Source: an uncultured Fusicatenibacter sp.
GTDB taxonomy: Bacteria; Bacillota; Clostridia; Lachnospirales; Lachnospiraceae
Direction of reading: 5' to 3'
DNA: 41,707 nucleotides
NCBI GenBank assembly: GCA_902493585.1
Contig: CABUPZ010000019.1
Coordinates: 1 to 41,707 of the forward strand
This document shows positions 25,701-33,985 of the stretch, one piece after another; within the stretch, counting starts at the first letter, position 1, and the number at the start of each line of letters is the position of its first letter. The notes beneath the pieces were generated by a model. That model saw only the letters and a program-made list of their open reading frames with translations, was not told the origin of the DNA and ran no database searches. The translations under genes and the position numbers were made by a program.

Positions 25701-26590
25701 TCCTCCGCAAGAACCTGACCTTTGATGCGGTTGCGCAGTGCCAGTTTCTTGTTGAATTTATAACGTCCGACCTTGGCAAGATCATAACGGCGCGGATCGA
25801 AGAACATTCCGCGGATGAGGCTCTCTGCGTTTTCCACAGCCAGCGGCTCGCCCGGACGGATCTTTTTGTACAGCTCCAGCAGACCTTCCTGGTAGTTGGT
25901 GGAAGTGTCTTTTGAGAAGCTTGCAAGAATCTTCGGTTCCTCACCGAAAAGCTCTACGATCTCAGCGTTGCTTCCTACACCAAGCGCACGGATCAGCACA
26001 GTGATCGGAACTTTTCTGGTTCTGTCTACACGGACATAAAATACGTCATTGGAGTCGGTCTCATATTCAAGCCACGCACCACGATTCGGAATCACGGTAC
26101 AGGAGAAAAGTCTTTTACCGATCTTATCGTGTGCAATACCGTAATAGATACCAGGTGAACGCACGAGCTGGCTGACGATAACACGTTCCGCGCCATTGAT
26201 CACAAAAGTGCCTGTCTCTGTCATCAACGGCAGATCGCCCATGAAAATTTCATGCTCACTGATTTCGTCTTTTTCTTTGTTGTGCAGACGCACTTTCACC
26301 TTCAAAGGTGCCGCGTATGTCGCATCGCGCTGCTTACACTCTTCAATCGAATACTTTACTTCGTCTTCACACAGAGTAAAGTCTACGAATTCCAGACTGA
26401 GTCTTCCGCCGTAATCTGAAATTGGGGAAATATCATCAAAGACTTCTTTCATTCCTTCCTTCAGGAACCAGTTATAGGAATCCTTCTGAACTTCGATCAG
26501 ATTGGGCATTTCTAGAACTTCTTTTTGTCTCTGGTATGTCATTCGTATACTTTTTCCGGTTGGAATCGGACGTATTCTGTTTTTCTCCAT
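22754..26590 (-). CDS. rpoB: DNA-directed RNA polymerase subunit beta
   Basis: Second-largest RNA polymerase subunit. I place the start at ATG 26590 (after AAGGGGTG), giving 1278 residues; an in-frame ATG at 26635 would add 15 non-conserved residues. The rifampicin-pocket region (about residues 486-517) reads SQLSQFMDQNNPLGELTHKR followed by RLSALGPGG. It keeps the Gln, Asp, His and Ser positions of the sensitive form, so no rifampicin-resistance change is visible there. GRHGNKGVVSR and the C-terminal FGEMEVWALEAYGA are typical. The end is an acidic Asp/Glu tail. No rplJ or rplL precedes it, as would be common elsewhere. Confidence 0.99.
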   Translation of the reverse strand: MEKNRIRPIPTGKSIRMTYQRQKEVLEMPNLIEVQKDSYNWFLKEGMKEVFDDISPISDYGGRLSLEFVDFTLCEDEVKYSIEECKQRDATYAAPLKVKVRLHNKEKDEISEHEIFMGDLPLMTETGTFVINGAERVIVSQLVRSPGIYYGIAHDKIGKRLFSCTVIPNRGAWLEYETDSNDVFYVRVDRTRKVPITVLIRALGVGSNAEIVELFGEEPKILASFSKDTSTNYQEGLLELYKKIRPGEPLAVENAESLIRGMFFDPRRYDLAKVGRYKFNKKLALRNRIKGQVLAEDVVDASTGEILAEKGTRVTRELADDIQYAAVPYVWIQTEERNVKVLSNLMVDITRWVDVDPKEVGVTEEVYYPVLERILSEYTDIDEIKDAIRREIHDLIPKHITKEDIFASINYNMHLEYGLGNDDDIDHLGNRRIRAVGELLQNQYRIGLSRMERVVRERMTTQDLEGISPQSLINIKPVTAAVKEFFGSSQLSQFMDQNNPLGELTHKRRLSALGPGGLSRDRAGFEVRDVHYSHYGRMCPIETPEGPNIGLINSLASYARINEYGFVEAPYRKIDKTDPKNPKVTDEVVYMTADEEDNYHVAQANEPLDEEGHFLHKNVSGRYRAETQEYERQMFDYMDVSPKMVFSVATALIPFLPNDDANRALMGSNMQRQAVPLMITEAPVVGTGMEAKAAVDSGVCVVAKKSGTITYSCSNEIRMKNDDGTTDIYHLTKFMRSNQSNCYNQKPIVFKGDHVEAGEVIADGPSTYQGELALGKNPLIGFMTWEGYNYEDAVLLSERLVQDDVYTSIHIEEYEAEARDTKLGPEEITKDVPGVGDDALKDLDERGIIRIGAEVRAGDILVGKVTPKGETELTAEERLLRAIFGEKAREVRDTSLKVPHGEYGIVVDAKVFTRENGDELSPGVNEAVRIYIAQKRKISVGDKMAGRHGNKGVVSRVLPVEDMPFLPNGRPLDIVLNPLGVPSRMNIGQVLEIHLSLAAAALGFNVATPIFDGANEIDIQDTLELANDYVNMEWDEFSAKHKDELLPEVYEYLGTHLEHRELWKGVELTGDGKVQLRDGRTGEFFDSKTTIGHMHYLKLHHLVDDKIHARSTGPYSLVTQQPLGGKAQFGGQRFGEMEVWALEAYGASYTLQEILTVKSDDVVGRVKTYEAIIKGDNIPEPGIPESFKVLLKELQSLALDVRVLRDDNTEVEIMESSDYGDTNLNHIIEGDRYSNREENFGEYGYSKQEFDGEELVDVEEDEEEDAFLELDENLDDEE

Positions 26591-26687
26591 TGACGTGTCA
26601 CCCCTTGTATTTATTTTATATTTATTACCGCTCATGCCTGAAAATCAAAAGCTTTTAGGCATATCTTGCCATAATAGTGCATTTTTT

Positions 26688-26716
26688 ACAATATCACAAT
26701 CTGTCAAGAATGTCAA
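26688..26716 (-). promoter_or_regulatory. rpoBC promoter
   Basis: Minus strand TTGACA (26716-26711), 17-nt spacer, TATTGT (26693-26688). The leader to the rpoB ATG is about 90 nt and has no obvious structure. The remaining upstream DNA to 26790 is empty. Confidence 0.75.
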
Positions 26717-26790
26717 CTGCTTTTTTCAATTTTAGAGTATGATACAGCAATTCTTTTTCCATATGGATCAAACCCGATAGAGAACATCTG

Positions 26791-26862
26791 CGAACGAAGC
26801 CGCCGGAGCCGGGCGGATTTCCCGTTTTTGGGAAATTCCGTCCGGCTCCGGCGGCTTCGTTC
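26791..26862. terminator. Very long hairpin between the binding-protein remnant and rpoB
   Basis: A 22-bp perfect outer stem (begins CGAACGAAGCCGCC), a 4-bp segment with one G-T pair and a bulge, then 7 bp (ATTTCCC/GGGAAAT) around a 6-nt loop: about 33 paired positions. On the minus strand it lies 45 nt past the binding-protein stop, so it probably ends that transcript, but no U-tract follows. Confidence 0.6.
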
Positions 26863-26907
26863 GGGAAGTGTATGTCTCTTCCGTCCTTTTTTATTTCTTT
26901 GAAAGGA

Positions 26908-27660
26908 TTATTCGCTCTTGGATGCAAGGAACTCGTCGAGCTGCTCCTGTTTCGCGTCGATCACATCCTGGAGACCTGCTGCATACAGAGCGTCATTGAA
27001 CTCGTCGATGGCTGTCTCCGGATCAACTGCTCCGGATCCAATCGCGTCAAAATACTGGTTCTGCACGTTGGTCAGTGCAGAAATCTGTGTGGATACGGAG
27101 GAGTTATCAAAGATAAATCCTGTGGAGATCATCGGCTCTGCATTGTTGAATTCGTCATATTCGTCCCAGATTGACGGATCATTGCCTTCCCATACATATG
27201 CGATTTTCTGGTTCGGGATTTCGTATCCGTGGTTCAGGCCGTAGGTCTTACTCTGCGCATCTACGCCGTCCGGGTAGGTGATGATTCCTTTTTCTTCATC
27301 AACAAACTGATAGTGGGTTCCTTCGATTCCCCAGTTCAGAAGGTTCATAACTTCTGCGCTTGTATAAGTGAAGTTGAGAACTTCCAGTGTACGCTCCGGA
27401 TATTTACAGTTTCTTCCGATGCCCCAGCCGATCCATGCTTCCTGAGCAGTGGTCTTGTAGGTATCGGACAGTGTGGAATATACCATCTCATAACCGGTGT
27501 CCAGAGAATCCTGAAGTTCAACACCCGGTTTCAGCGGTGTGAAGTAGGAGAATGCAGTTCCTGCTTTTACCTGTGCCTGACGGGTATCTGACATGGTTGC
27601 ACAGTCCTGGGAAATATATCCCTTCTGTGCAAAGTCATACAGTGTATTTGCCAGATTCTT
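26908..27660 (-). pseudogene. 3' fragment of an extracellular sugar-binding protein gene
   Basis: The last 250 or so residues of an ABC-importer solute-binding lipoprotein of the DUF3502 group. Readable features are DFAQKGYISQDCATM, LNFTYTSAEVMNLLNWGIEG, and a C-terminal helix AAGLQDVIDAKQEQLDEF. The full family is about 500 residues with an N-terminal lipoprotein signal; both signal and N-terminal lobe are missing. Reading upstream, the frame meets a stop near 27665 and the DNA becomes the start of a histidine kinase in another frame. An ATG at 27594 would allow 228 residues, but there is no export signal, so the product would be non-functional. Confidence 0.85.
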
Positions 27661-27946
27661 GAATTATAAACTCTATCGAATCTGTAGAATACTTGACATT
27701 TGAAACATCCTGATCCACAATCGCGAGATTCGCCAGATAATCATTAATCTCTTCCAGACGATCATCCAGGGTATTCACATAAGCATCCGCAACCGAACTG
27801 ATGGACGTATGCATCTGCCGCGTAATAAAATAGCTGGCCGCCATATTCACAACCAGAAAAGCAGCCAGTACAATCAGAAAACCAAACACTGCTTTCCACG
27901 TAATGGAAAGAAAACTCCTCTTCTCCTGGCCTTTGTACTCACTCAT
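27635..27946 (-). pseudogene. 5' fragment of a sensor histidine kinase gene
   Basis: Starts at ATG 27946 behind GAAAGGG with its own promoter. It encodes a cytoplasmic start, one membrane segment (VFGFLIVLAAFLVVNMAASYF) and about 60 residues of an outside sensor domain (SSVADAYVNTLDDRLEEIND). This is how YesM-type kinases begin. It then runs into the sugar-binding-protein DNA in the wrong frame and stops at 27635. HAMP, phosphoacceptor and ATPase domains are all absent, so it cannot signal. In related loci such kinases control carbohydrate ABC importers, which explains the partnership with the neighbouring fragment. Confidence 0.8.
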
Positions 27947-28085
27947 CACAAAATCCCTTTCCCACCTCGTCCAATCCCAAATTACAAGAAACGCAAAAAA
28001 AGCGAACATTTTTCGTCAAAAAACACCAATGCATTTCCAACAAACATTATATTTTTCACAAATCTATCTGTTTTCAACACACTAT

Positions 28086-28114
28086 ATTATACATACTTTC
28101 CCATTTCGGAACAA
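28086..28114 (-). promoter_or_regulatory. Promoter of the histidine kinase fragment
   Basis: Minus strand TTGTTC (28114-28109), 17-nt spacer, TATAAT (28091-28086). It leaves a leader of about 135 nt without a recognised structure. Confidence 0.65.
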
Positions 28115-28163
28115 GTAAATAATTTTACCTTCTCCCCGCGCCCAGCTCACACCACCTTCCGCC

Positions 28164-28258
28164 AAAAAAAACAGAAAACGGCGAGGCGCCGGTGGTAAGC
28201 GTGTGCGGCGGGCATCTTTGCAGCCGTCCACGCATACCACCGGCACATTGCCGTTTTC
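28164..28258 (-). terminator. Terminator of the ABC ATPase-permease gene
   Basis: A long interrupted hairpin: GAAAACGGC/GCCGTTTTC (9 bp), an internal loop, then GCCGGTGGTA/TACCACCGGC and GCGTG/CACGC separated by one mismatch. On the minus strand it is followed by a run of eight T residues (28171-28164). Confidence 0.8.
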
Positions 28259-28269
28259 GTCCGCTTTTT

Positions 28270-31200
28270 CTATTCTACTCGCAGCGCCATAACCGGATCA
28301 TTTTTTGCTGCCTTGCTGGATGGAATCAAACCGCCAAGGATTGTCAGCACAACGCTGAACAGGATCAGGATCACTGCCGACTCCACCGGAAGGATCGCAT
28401 TGATGTCCGTCGTTCCGGCAAGATGATGGATCAGCGCGTTGCCCGGTATCATCAGCAGCAAGGTCAGCCCGATACCGATCAGTCCCGAACACAGTCCGAT
28501 AATGAAGGTCTCTGCATTGAAGACCTGAGACACATTCCGCTTGGAAGCGCCGATCGCGCGCAGGATTCCGATCTCTTTCTTTCTCTCCAGAACACTGATA
28601 TAAGTAATAACTCCGATCATGATGGAAGATACCACAAGGGAAATCGCCACAAACGCAATCAGTACATAACTGATGATGTCAATGATATCCGTCACTGAAG
28701 AAGTCATCGTTCCCACGATATCCGTGTAGGTGATGACCTGATCTTCTTTTCCTTCTTCCTGCATCCGTTCATTGTAATTGTCGAGGATCTGGATCACCTG
28801 CTCCTTGCTCTCGAAATCGGACGGATAAATGGAGATCTGATTCGGCTGGGCAAAGTCCACATATCCCAATTCCTGCAGGTTGCTGTCATAAGATGCATCG
28901 CCACGGTAAGACAGGGACATCAGAAGTTCTCCAAGTTCCTCTTCGGTCATATTCATCTGGAACGCATTTTGAAGCGCCTCTGTGTCGATCGTAAACGCAT
29001 CCGCCATATTCTCGCCCATCTGGCTCATGGCTTCCTGCATGGAACTTTCCATGCTCTGGCTGATCTGTCCCATCATCTGCTCCATCGCGGAACTCACCTG
29101 AGTTTCTATCGCCTGAGCCATTGTCTGTGAGTAAGACCCCATGATGGTCTGCATATAGCTCTGAAGCGCTGTGGAAAGTTTTTCTTCCACACCGCCGGTA
29201 TCGACCATTCCGGCAATGCCCTGGGAAAGCTTCTGCTGTGCTTCCGGCGTCGCCATGTATTCCATAAAGTAATCATCCATCTTTGTCGGATCCGGAAGTC
29301 CATTTGCCACCGCATACTGCTGGTATCCGGCCACCATCTCTGTGGAAAGCTTCTCCAGCTGCTCCGCCGTGATCGACACATTTCCTTCTATTTTAATATT
29401 CTCCGAAGCCCAGCGGCTGAGAATTTCCTGTGCCTGGGCGGTCTGCAGATATTCGATCAGATATTCGTCAAACCGATTGACATCCGTGTAGCCATTGGAT
29501 GCTGCATATACCTGATAGCCAGCCATTACCTCCCGGATCAGCTGCTGCAGCTGCTCATTGGAAACCGTCACGCTTCCGCTGTTCTGAATAATCTCCGTAA
29601 TATTGCCGGAAAGGATCTGCTGCGCCTCACCGGTCTGCAGATATCCCAGGAAATCTTCTCCAAGCCCGGAATAATCTGCCGCCGGATTCTGTGCCGCGTA
29701 TCCCTGATAACCCTGGAGCAGGTCCGACGCGATCTGGGCAAGTTCTTCCGCAGAAACTTCCAGACGGATGCCGCTCATGATATCCTGCATATTCAGTTCC
29801 GGCATTTCCGGAAGATTCAGGGAGATATCTTCCATATTCATCAGACCTGACAGATCCAGCGTACTTCCGTCGGCGCTCATCGCTCCGGAGAAATCAAAGG
29901 CATCGCTCATTCCTTCCGTAAGAGCGCTCTCATCAAAGCCGAAGGCTTCTTTCATCGCATCCTCATCCACAGAAAACAGAGAATTCATATCCAGACTCCT
30001 CTGTCCGCTTTCTTCGCCAAAGGCTTCATTGGTAAATACATCCACATCCGGATTCTGCAGCTGCTGCTGAACGATCTCACTGTTCTCTGCTTCCTCCGCC
30101 ACATGTCTGCTCAGATCTTTCGTATATCCGATACCGGTAGTCAGAGAAACCGCATTGGCATCCTCTGCCGGCTGTACGACACCGACTACCTTCAGATCTT
30201 CGCCGTTCTTCACCAGTTCTTTCATATATTCATCATTGTCCGTCTTATCGGTCCAGACCTGGTACTGGCTGTCATACTGATAATAGTCCACGCTGTTCAC
30301 CACTTTAAACGTGGTTCCCAGGATGTCTTCATACGTATAGCTTCCTATATTATCCGGTGTATCCACCTCTTCCTCGTCAATGAACTGCTGGATCATTTCG
30401 TCCAGTTCCATCGCGTCCCGCAGGCCGAGGGTATACAGCATAAAATCACTGATTCCGCCGCCGGAAGTCAGGACTACCACACATTCATTGTAGTTTTCCG
30501 GCCAGTGGCCCGCCATCACCTCATACTGGTCTTTGTAAAGACTTTCATTTTCCGGCATTTCGTAAAAAACATCCGTACTCATCATCGAGGACATCATACT
30601 GTTGGCGCTGCTGCCGGAGCCAAGTCCAAGGGCCGAAAAAGACTGATCCGGATTTACCTGGCGGATGCTGTCCCCGTCTTCACGGTAAATCTGAGGCACG
30701 GAGTCATAAGAGTACTCGATCGCGCTGACATACTGGTCAATTCCGCTGTCTCCATTGTCGAAATACTCCTTCAGGGCTTCCAGGTCATTGGAACCCATGG
30801 TAGAAAACATATCCGTTACCATCTGGATGACATTGACATCTCCGGACTCCTCCTGCGCTTCCCCGGATCCGTCTGCAGATGTCATCATCGAAGAGGCAAA
30901 ATTGAAGCCGGTGCTCTGAATCTGCAGTGGATATTCCGACAGCGTCTCTTCCTCCACCGAATGAATATAAGTATTCACACCGGTGGACAGCGCCAGGATT
31001 GACGCGATTCCGATGATACCGATGGAACCGGCAAAGGAAGTCAGCAGGGTACGCGCTTTCTTGGTACGCAGGTTATTGAAGCTGAGAGACAGCGCTGTCA
31101 GAAAGGACATGGACGATTTTCCCATATTTTTATGTTCCGGCTCTTTCAGCGTCTTCTCATCCACCTCAAAAGGATCTGTGTCCGAGCGGATCTTTCCGTC

Positions 31201-31842
31201 TCTCAGATTGACGATCCTCGTTGCGTACTGCTGCGCCAGTTCCGGATTGTGGGTTACCATCACGACCAGCCGGTCTCTTGCCACCTCCTGCAGAAGCTCC
31301 ATGACCTGGATACTGGTCTCGCTGTCCAGAGCGCCGGTCGGTTCGTCCGCCAGCACGATGTCAGGATTATTCACCAGCGCGCGGGCGATCGCTACCCTCT
31401 GCATCTGTCCTCCGGAGAGCTGGCTTGGCTTTTTGTGCATCTGCTCGCCCAGCCCTACCCGGGCCAGCGCTTCCTGTGCCCTCTGTTTTCTCTCCGCCTT
31501 GCTGATGCCCGATATGGTCAGTGCAAGCTCCACGTTGGCAAGCAGCGTCTGATGGGGAATCAGGTTATAACTCTGAAACACAAAACCAATCGTATGGTTC
31601 CGGTAAGAATCCCAGTCACGCTCCTTATACTTCTTTGTCGAAATCCCGTTAATGACCAGATCTCCGCTGTCATACCGGTCAAGTCCTCCGATAATGTTCA
31701 AAAGAGTGGTCTTTCCGGAACCACTGGGTCCAAGAATGGCAACGAATTCATTGTCCCGAAGGTTCAGGCTGACGCCATCCAATGCCTTCTGCACCAAATC
31801 TCCGGTCTTGTATTCTTTGCGGATGTTCTTAATCTGAAGCAT
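28270..31842 (-). CDS. MacB-type ABC transporter, ATPase fused to FtsX-like permease with large extracytoplasmic insert
   Basis: A 1190-aa one-chain ABC transporter half. The ATPase has Walker A GPSGSGKTT (38-46), signature LSGGQMQRV (142-150) and Walker B with DEPTG (166-170). A first membrane segment follows at about 268-290. The extracytoplasmic insert of about 750 residues is rich in Gln, Met and Ala, and includes three tandem repeats of about 63 residues (about 696-882; units share GYQxYAxxN...EYL...EAQxxLS). An FtsX-type permease core with three membrane segments ends the protein. Such exporters usually act on antimicrobial peptides, lipoproteins or envelope stress; the substrate here is unknown. 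The gene is monocistronic, with a promoter at 31909-31937. Confidence 0.9.
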   Translation of the reverse strand: MLQIKNIRKEYKTGDLVQKALDGVSLNLRDNEFVAILGPSGSGKTTLLNIIGGLDRYDSGDLVINGISTKKYKERDWDSYRNHTIGFVFQSYNLIPHQTLLANVELALTISGISKAERKQRAQEALARVGLGEQMHKKPSQLSGGQMQRVAIARALVNNPDIVLADEPTGALDSETSIQVMELLQEVARDRLVVMVTHNPELAQQYATRIVNLRDGKIRSDTDPFEVDEKTLKEPEHKNMGKSSMSFLTALSLSFNNLRTKKARTLLTSFAGSIGIIGIASILALSTGVNTYIHSVEEETLSEYPLQIQSTGFNFASSMMTSADGSGEAQEESGDVNVIQMVTDMFSTMGSNDLEALKEYFDNGDSGIDQYVSAIEYSYDSVPQIYREDGDSIRQVNPDQSFSALGLGSGSSANSMMSSMMSTDVFYEMPENESLYKDQYEVMAGHWPENYNECVVVLTSGGGISDFMLYTLGLRDAMELDEMIQQFIDEEEVDTPDNIGSYTYEDILGTTFKVVNSVDYYQYDSQYQVWTDKTDNDEYMKELVKNGEDLKVVGVVQPAEDANAVSLTTGIGYTKDLSRHVAEEAENSEIVQQQLQNPDVDVFTNEAFGEESGQRSLDMNSLFSVDEDAMKEAFGFDESALTEGMSDAFDFSGAMSADGSTLDLSGLMNMEDISLNLPEMPELNMQDIMSGIRLEVSAEELAQIASDLLQGYQGYAAQNPAADYSGLGEDFLGYLQTGEAQQILSGNITEIIQNSGSVTVSNEQLQQLIREVMAGYQVYAASNGYTDVNRFDEYLIEYLQTAQAQEILSRWASENIKIEGNVSITAEQLEKLSTEMVAGYQQYAVANGLPDPTKMDDYFMEYMATPEAQQKLSQGIAGMVDTGGVEEKLSTALQSYMQTIMGSYSQTMAQAIETQVSSAMEQMMGQISQSMESSMQEAMSQMGENMADAFTIDTEALQNAFQMNMTEEELGELLMSLSYRGDASYDSNLQELGYVDFAQPNQISIYPSDFESKEQVIQILDNYNERMQEEGKEDQVITYTDIVGTMTSSVTDIIDIISYVLIAFVAISLVVSSIMIGVITYISVLERKKEIGILRAIGASKRNVSQVFNAETFIIGLCSGLIGIGLTLLLMIPGNALIHHLAGTTDINAILPVESAVILILFSVVLTILGGLIPSSKAAKNDPVMALRVE

Positions 31843-31908
31843 ACCTCTTCTCCTTATTCCTCAATTTTCTGTCTCTCTCCTGTTTCCGCAAACAGAAAAA
31901 CTGTTTCT

Positions 31909-31937
31909 ATCATACTCCTCTTTCTCCGCCGTTTCAA
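31909..31937 (-). promoter_or_regulatory. Promoter of the ABC ATPase-permease gene
   Basis: Minus strand TTGAAA (31937-31932), 17-nt spacer, TATGAT (31914-31909). A small CTGTTT/AAACAG hairpin lies in the leader. No trp terminator is evident between here and the trpA stop. Confidence 0.65.
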
Positions 31938-32013
31938 CCCAGATACCCATTCCTTAATTTTTTATTTATAATTACTTTCAAAAATCTGAACCATTTCCAT
32001 CTTATTCGCGGTT

Positions 32014-32808
32014 TTATTCAGATGCAAGCGGACTTCCTTCTTCCACCGCCGCTTTCATCCTTCGGGCATAGGCGTAAATATCCTTTCCCGCATGCCCTTT
32101 GTACTGTTCGATCATCCGGACGATCGCGCTGCCCACGATCACACCGTCCGCCAGCCCGGCAACCTTCCGTGCCTGCTCCGGCGTATGGATCCCGAAACCG
32201 ACTGCCACAGGTATATCCGTGACAGACCGTATTTCTCTGATCATTCCTTCCAGGTCTGTACCGATTTCCTTTCGCATGCCGGTCACACCCATGGAAGACA
32301 CCAGATAAATGAATCCCTGGGCATCCTCAGCAATCCTGCGGATCCGGTCTTTTGACGTAGGCGCGATCAGGGAAATCACTTCGACCCCATTCTGGTTCGC
32401 CGTTTCCAGCAGTTCCTCCCGCTCTTCATACGGAAGATCCGGTAGAATGATCCCATCCACACCACTCTCCCTGCACTTTGCAAAAAACCTTTCATATCCA
32501 TAATGGTACACCGGATTCAGGTACGTCATGAACACCAATGGAATCTTTACTTTGTCCCGCACTGCCTTCACCATATCAAACACTTTATCCGTTGTCGTTC
32601 CGCCAGCAAGCGCCCGGAGATCCGCCTCCTGGATCACGGGACCTTCCGCAATAGGATCGGAAAACGGAATACCGATCTCGATCAGATCCGCCCCCGCTCT
32701 CTCCAGCTCCTGAATAAATTCCGCCGTTTTTTCAAGGCTCGGATCTCCCGCCGTCAGAAACGGGATAAATGCCTTTCCATTCTCAAATGCTCCTCTGATC
32801 TTACTCAT
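32014..32808 (-). CDS. trpA: Tryptophan synthase alpha subunit
   Basis: Cleaves indole-3-glycerol phosphate to indole and glyceraldehyde 3-phosphate, passing indole to TrpB. The 264-aa TIM barrel has the conserved start FIPFLTAGDPS and the substrate loop LIEIGIPFSDPIAEGP with the catalytic Glu and Asp region. GVDGIILPDLPYEE and the phosphate-binding VGFGIHTPEQ follow. The length is normal. Its ATG lies inside the end of trpB (8-bp overlap), so translation is coupled. It is the last gene of the operon. Confidence 0.97.
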   Translation of the reverse strand: MSKIRGAFENGKAFIPFLTAGDPSLEKTAEFIQELERAGADLIEIGIPFSDPIAEGPVIQEADLRALAGGTTTDKVFDMVKAVRDKVKIPLVFMTYLNPVYHYGYERFFAKCRESGVDGIILPDLPYEEREELLETANQNGVEVISLIAPTSKDRIRRIAEDAQGFIYLVSSMGVTGMRKEIGTDLEGMIREIRSVTDIPVAVGFGIHTPEQARKVAGLADGVIVGSAIVRMIEQYKGHAGKDIYAYARRMKAAVEEGSPLASE

Positions 32809-33985
32809 ATACGTTCACCCCTCTGTATCGTGCAATTGCAGCCACATCTTTGTCACCTCTTCCGGACAGACAGATGATCATGCTCTCATCCGGACGCATC
32901 GTCGGCGCCAGCTTTCTGGCGTAAGCCACCGCGTGGGCGCTCTCGATGGCACAGATGATGCCTTCTGTCCGTGCCAGATATTCAAAAGCCTCCACCGCTT
33001 CTTCATCCGTCACCGAGACATATCTGGCACGGCCGATATCGTTCAGGTATGCGTGTTCCGGTCCGATGCCCGGATAATCCAGACCGGCGGAGATGGAATA
33101 AACCGGTGCGATCTGCCCGTATTCATCCTGGCAGAAATAAGATTTCATTCCATGAAAGATTCCAAGAGAACCATTGGCGATCGTCGCCGCGTTTTCCGGC
33201 GTATCAACACCCCTGCCTGCCGCTTCGCATCCGATCAGCTGCACGCTTTCCTCCGGAATAAATTCATAGAACATTCCCATCGCATTGCTTCCGCCGCCGA
33301 CACAGGCGAGCACCGCCGCCGGAAGCTTTCCCTCCCGCTCCAGGATCTGCTCTTTCGCCTCTCTTCCGATCACCGACTGGAAATCGCGGACAATCGTCGG
33401 AAACGGGTGGGGACCCATGACGGAACCAAGGACATAATGGGTATCCTCCACACGGCTCGCCCATTCTCTCATCGCCTCGTTGACCGCGTCTTTCAGCGTC
33501 ATGGTTCCGGTTGTCACAGCGTGTACCTTTGCTCCCAGAAGCTCCATCCGGTAAACGTTGAGCGCCTGCCTCTCGGTATCTTCCTTACCCATAAAGATCT
33601 CACATTCCATGCCCATCAGCGCTGCTGCCGTGGCGGTCGCAACTCCATGCTGCCCCGCTCCCGTCTCCGCGATGACACGGGTCTTTCCCATCCTTTTCGC
33701 CAGAAGGCACTGCCCCAGCACATTGTTGATCTTATGAGAACCGGTATGATTCAAGTCCTCCCTTTTCAGGTAAATCTTTGCGCCGCCCAGATCTTTGGTC
33801 ATCTTCTCCGCGTAATACAGAAGCGAAGGCCTGCCGGCATAGTTTTTCAGCAGATCCTCCAGCTCCGCCTGAAACTCCGGATCCTTTTTATAATATTCAT
33901 ACTGCTCTTCCAGATGAATGATCTCATTCATCAGCGTTTCCGGAACATACTGTCCTCCATGGATTCCAAATCTACCTTTCTGCAT
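32801..33985 (-). CDS. trpB: Tryptophan synthase beta subunit
   Basis: PLP enzyme that condenses indole with serine to give tryptophan, in an alpha2-beta2 complex with TrpA. The 394-aa protein shows the PLP lysine in HTGSHKINNVLGQ (about residue 87), the glutamate region IAETGAGQHGVATAT, and the phosphate-binding GGGSNAMGMF loop. This is the standard TrpB1 form. The ATG at 33985 overlaps the trpF end by 14 bp, with AGGAGGAT as its ribosome-binding site inside trpF. Confidence 0.98.
   Translation of the reverse strand: MQKGRFGIHGGQYVPETLMNEIIHLEEQYEYYKKDPEFQAELEDLLKNYAGRPSLLYYAEKMTKDLGGAKIYLKREDLNHTGSHKINNVLGQCLLAKRMGKTRVIAETGAGQHGVATATAAALMGMECEIFMGKEDTERQALNVYRMELLGAKVHAVTTGTMTLKDAVNEAMREWASRVEDTHYVLGSVMGPHPFPTIVRDFQSVIGREAKEQILEREGKLPAAVLACVGGGSNAMGMFYEFIPEESVQLIGCEAAGRGVDTPENAATIANGSLGIFHGMKSYFCQDEYGQIAPVYSISAGLDYPGIGPEHAYLNDIGRARYVSVTDEEAVEAFEYLARTEGIICAIESAHAVAYARKLAPTMRPDESMIICLSGRGDKDVAAIARYRGVNVYE

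Noticed and set aside
24161..25915. 584-codon open frame on the plus strand
   Set aside because: Antisense shadow of rpoB.
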